Assembly (NCBI RefSeq): GCF_001984105.1 | Contig: NZ_MTQM01000008.1 | Coordinates: forward strand, 1 to 64,000 | From: Microbacterium sp. CSI-V | GTDB lineage: Bacteria; Actinomycetota; Actinomycetes; Actinomycetales; Microbacteriaceae | DNA length: 64,000 bases | Direction of reading: 5' to 3' | Shown: positions 61,591-64,000 of the stretch, piece after piece | How the letters are laid out: every line of letters starts with the position of its first letter | How positions within the stretch are numbered: position 1 is the stretch's first letter | Translations under genes and position numbers: made by a program | Notes under the pieces: generated by a model | Seen by the model: the letters and a program-made list of their open reading frames with translations, nothing else | What the model was told of the DNA's origin: nothing | Databases searched by the model: none

Positions 61591-61749
61591 ACGACAGTGC
61601 GCTGAGCTGAGCCCCCACCTTCGACCCACTGCGCAAACGCGAAAGCCGGCCGCCGGGTGTTGCGCGGATGAACCATCTAGACGCTCGTGCAAGGCGACTG
61701 AGGTTGCGCCGTTAATGGATCCTATGTTAGTTCGTCTATCTCAGTAGCA

Positions 61750-61807
61750 GGCCGACGCCCCCTACTGGGGCAGGCCGCGACTCTCTCGAGAGTGGGCTTG
61801 GTCGGCC
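61750..61807. other. Compact three-way-junction hairpin between convergent genes
   Basis: A closing stem GGCCGAC/GTCGGCC (61750-61756 with 61801-61807) encloses one hairpin GCCCC-CTACT-GGGGC (61757-61771) and a longer one built from AGGCC/GGCTT and ACTCTC/GAGAGT (61772-61799). It lies between the 3' ends of the island operon and the large membrane-protein gene. It may be a bidirectional terminator or a small structured RNA. Confidence 0.5.
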
Positions 61808-61837
61808 TCATCGCGCAGCGTAGCGTCGTCAGCTGCC

Positions 61838-63667
61838 TTAGGTTGTGCGGCCCCGTGTCGAATCTTCGGTGACGTTTTTGGGCTGCTCCAGATCCACTTC
61901 GTACCCTGATAGATGTGAGGCATACCCGCGCTTACGGATGCCCCAGAGATAGGACACGACGGCAACAACCACACGCCCTACCCACACAACGCCGAATAAG
62001 CTGATCACGGCGAGAAGAATCCCTGAGATCTGCAGTGGTGACGAGATTACCGTTTGCAGCGTCACCCACCAACTGCTGCCGGGGTCGGCCTCGCGCTGTG
62101 CTTCCACCAATTCGAAAAGTTGAGGTACTGCGGGAACAGCAGCGAAGGTTGCCACGGCCAAACCAAACACGGCCACGTTCCGGGCACCTCTCGCGACTCG
62201 GTCACTTGCTCGCGCTGCGGCACGATCACTGGAGAGTGAGAGCCCTTTGGAAACGGTTTGCAAAATCTCCGGCACGCCCAGCGTCCCCGCGACGTCCCGA
62301 AAGATGTCTCGCGCGCCCCCAGCGCGCACGAATACTCCTCGCGCCTCCGCTTCCATGAACAAAGCCGTCTGGGAGAGCTCGGTGACTCGTCGACGTTTGG
62401 AAGGTACCGTTCGAACCTCGCGTTCCACGCGCGTCGCCCGCCAATACAGCAGCAAGGCGTGCTCGTACAGCATCGTGAAGCTTAAGTCCTTAATCCCGGG
62501 CTGCCACGGCCGCCAGTTCATGATCGTGGCGGAGGCGAGCGTGTGAAACATGCTGTGGTCATCGAAGGAGGCGAAGTCCCGCAATGTGACGTCACGAAGG
62601 CGGCGGCCGCCCGGCGCGACCCCTTCTCGGGCTACGAGATTTGCCAACTCGGCTGGGTGTTGCTGCGCCCAGTCCGCGCAGCAACTGTCTGCCTCAGCTA
62701 TGACGACGGGGTATCCGTTCCATCCGCCGCCCAGCGTCGCGGAGATGTGACCGGCGACATTGTCAGCAAGAAAGCTCATGTACTCGGCAACGGTTGATGG
62801 CTCTTCGTCATGTTGAAGACGGCGATAGCGGACACCCGCGACTGGCGCTTCCAGCCAGTCGCCTCCCGCCCACGTTGCACCGGCGGGCCGGAATGTTTCC
62901 GGCACCTCGGACCTGCGAATCAGTGGTTCGTCCATGTTGGCGCCGTAGACGACCTGGCTCACGGTTGCGTGACGCGGGAGCTCGAACCCGGCAACAAGTT
63001 GAATGACGCCGTCACGGTGCAGGAGCAGGCGCGGTTCGACTGTGATCTCGGTGGAGGTCCCGTCGATGACAATCTCGTGGGACGTGGGTCGCAGGAACAG
63101 GCGAACAAAGTGGTCCTCGGCTTGTGCGTCCCCACCGAACAAGTCAGCGTCGAGGAAGCGCTCGGACACGGTGACCTTCTGTGACTCAAGGAGGAGCGCC
63201 TCGACCTCGTCCCAGGGATCGGCGCCATTCTCATCGGCCTCGGGCTGAGCAGACGCCTCGGGATCCTCGTTGCGCATTCCGCGAATGAGGAAGACGAGAG
63301 CGCGCGCCAAGAGGATGGGATGAAACATCACGGCTGCGAGGAGTGACCGCCAGGTGGTGATGGTCTCGACGAAGGCCGCCGTGGCGCGAGCTCTGGCGAC
63401 CGACGCGTCGATTCGGGCAAGCGACGGCGCGAGGCGAACCTTGTCTTCACTCGGCCACGCTCCTGTGGTGGCTACTTCGGCCTCGAGAAGCATCTGCGTC
63501 GCTTTGCCGAGATTGAGCGGCTTGGCGGTCCCCTGTGTGTAGACGAAGTAGACCGTGGCGCGTCGCAATCGCGCCAAGTGGGCGGGGCGAGTTTCCTCGC
63601 GCTCAACCGGAACGGCCGCTGGTCGAATTAGCCGTGCGATCGCTCGCTTAATGTCTGATGCGATCAT
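61838..63667 (-). CDS. Large hypothetical membrane protein of the island
   Basis: The 609-residue protein starts at ATG 63667 behind GGGGGAG. The N-terminal 100 residues are helical and basic; a hydrophobic segment near 110-130 (WRSLLAAVMFHPILLARALVFLI) may enter the membrane. A long mixed domain follows with a Trp-rich, acidic middle (TWAGGDWLEAP, GGGWNGYPVVIAEADSCCADW). Two membrane segments lie near the C-terminus (about 495-515 and 548-577), then a Lys/Arg-rich tail. No family was recognised. The layout recalls membrane-bound sensor or effector proteins of accessory loci, but there is no direct evidence for a function. Confidence 0.72.
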   Translation of the reverse strand: MIASDIKRAIARLIRPAAVPVEREETRPAHLARLRRATVYFVYTQGTAKPLNLGKATQMLLEAEVATTGAWPSEDKVRLAPSLARIDASVARARATAAFVETITTWRSLLAAVMFHPILLARALVFLIRGMRNEDPEASAQPEADENGADPWDEVEALLLESQKVTVSERFLDADLFGGDAQAEDHFVRLFLRPTSHEIVIDGTSTEITVEPRLLLHRDGVIQLVAGFELPRHATVSQVVYGANMDEPLIRRSEVPETFRPAGATWAGGDWLEAPVAGVRYRRLQHDEEPSTVAEYMSFLADNVAGHISATLGGGWNGYPVVIAEADSCCADWAQQHPAELANLVAREGVAPGGRRLRDVTLRDFASFDDHSMFHTLASATIMNWRPWQPGIKDLSFTMLYEHALLLYWRATRVEREVRTVPSKRRRVTELSQTALFMEAEARGVFVRAGGARDIFRDVAGTLGVPEILQTVSKGLSLSSDRAAARASDRVARGARNVAVFGLAVATFAAVPAVPQLFELVEAQREADPGSSWWVTLQTVISSPLQISGILLAVISLFGVVWVGRVVVAVVSYLWGIRKRGYASHLSGYEVDLEQPKNVTEDSTRGRTT

Positions 63668-63933
63668 TACTCCCCCAGCGCGCCCACCCGGGCTCAGGAT
63701 GCGATGAGCAATCTTCTCAGCCAGACTGTCACCCGTCGTGTTGCCCGGGTCGACGATTCGATCGACGCTGTGTGTCTCGAATCGCTCCCTTGCAAGGCGT
63801 CTCGCCGCTCTCCCGCGCCACGTCGCATCGGCCGCGATTCCCCATCCCGGGCCATTCTCGAGACTACGTGTCCCAACCGCCTGAGACGCTCATGATGCGG
63901 GAGGTTGGTTGCGAGACGGAGAAGTGGTCGGAC

Positions 63934-64000
63934 ATGACCGAACTCATCGACTACGCGCGAGTGTCAACGAAAACGCAGACCACCGACCGATCAGTGACCG
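63934..64000 (+). CDS. Serine recombinase (resolvase/invertase), 5' end only
   Basis: The window ends 22 codons into a frame beginning at ATG 63934. The peptide MTELIDYARVSTKTQTTDRS matches the N-terminus of serine recombinases, where Tyr7, Arg9 and the nucleophile Ser11 in YARVST are expected. It would catalyse site-specific inversion, resolution or integration. Its position suggests that it mobilises the island to its left or lies at its edge. Length and subtype cannot be judged here. Confidence 0.8.
   Translation, partial: MTELIDYARVSTKTQTTDRSVT

Larger units (their letters stand above)
59324..64000. mobile_element. Probable genomic island (left part; right end outside the window)
   Basis: After 59323 base composition falls and the gene content changes to a ribbon-helix-helix regulator, genes without recognised families and a serine recombinase start at the right edge. 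GGATGCC/GGCATCC, at roughly 1.6 per kb in the rest of the window, is seen only once (near 61933) in these 4.7 kb. No attachment site or flanking direct repeat could be assigned. Confidence 0.5.

Noticed and set aside
61717..61722. A further GGATCC in the island
   Set aside because: It has no second box 21 bp away on either side and no start codon nearby, so it is not counted as an operator.
63694..63895. Short frames of 60-63 codons before the recombinase
   Set aside because: They overlap on opposite strands, have no ribosome binding site and show no coding character.

Overview
The window comes from a high-GC (about 70%) Gram-positive actinobacterium, most likely Microbacterium or a close relative in the Microbacteriaceae. 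The grounds are the EF-Tu, EF-G, RpoB and RpoC sequences, the frequent GTG starts with 4-bp ATGA/GTGA gene overlaps, and terminator hairpins without U-tracts. No rRNA, tRNA or CRISPR array was seen.

Layout. (1) 1-10.4 kb: the end of an envelope or exopolysaccharide locus. It holds a secreted multidomain heparinase-like protein (cut by the left edge), an NTP_transf_5 nucleotidyltransferase, a PqqD-like protein, a Wzz/BY-kinase fusion, an HprK-like ATPase fused to a PqqD-like domain, a type I signal peptidase and a DUF4012 membrane protein. (2) 10.5-14.9 kb: the str operon rpsL-rpsG-fusA-tuf on the minus strand. (3) 15.2-30.4 kb: a minus-strand phosphosignalling operon with overlapping genes. 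In order of transcription it encodes a Ser/Thr kinase without a sensor domain, a giant Ig-like surface protein, a MoxR ATPase, a DUF58 protein, a transglutaminase-like protein that has lost its catalytic Cys and His, an FHA protein, and a tail-anchored protein with Thr sites repeated every 12 residues. (4) 30.4-33.5 kb: small membrane proteins and two related secreted proteins. (5) 33.6-41.1 kb: rpoB-rpoC. Operon (3) therefore lies between rpoC and rpsL.

(6) 41.3-53.9 kb: nitrogen scavenging. There is a 5-oxoprolinase (PxpA and fused PxpB-PxpC), and an operon of UAAP1, UAAP2, 'urea' carboxylase, allophanate hydrolase and a metallo-beta-lactamase-fold hydrolase. UAAP1/UAAP2 relatives are carboxyguanidine deiminases, so the operon probably degrades guanidine. 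A divergent TetR gene and an SSS transporter follow, and the same operator sequence lies before UAAP1 and before the transporter. (7) 53.9-59.3 kb: a catabolic cluster of unknown substrate with a cyclase-family hydrolase, a phosphotriesterase-like hydrolase, a DUF861 cupin, an Amidohydro_2 hydrolase, two divergent RidA-like paralogues and an MFS transporter. Its three control regions each carry two GGATCC-type boxes exactly 21 bp apart, which points to one unseen regulator.

(8) 59.3-64 kb: a probable genomic island. It is lower in GC, nearly lacks the GGATGCC heptamer common elsewhere, and holds a ribbon-helix-helix regulator, a three-gene operon of unknown function, a large unknown membrane protein and the start of a serine recombinase cut by the right edge.

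Beyond genes, the window has two kinds of long inverted repeats (one kind present twice), several hairpin terminators, and a strong excess of GGATGCC/GGCATCC. All family assignments were made by reading motifs, without database searches.
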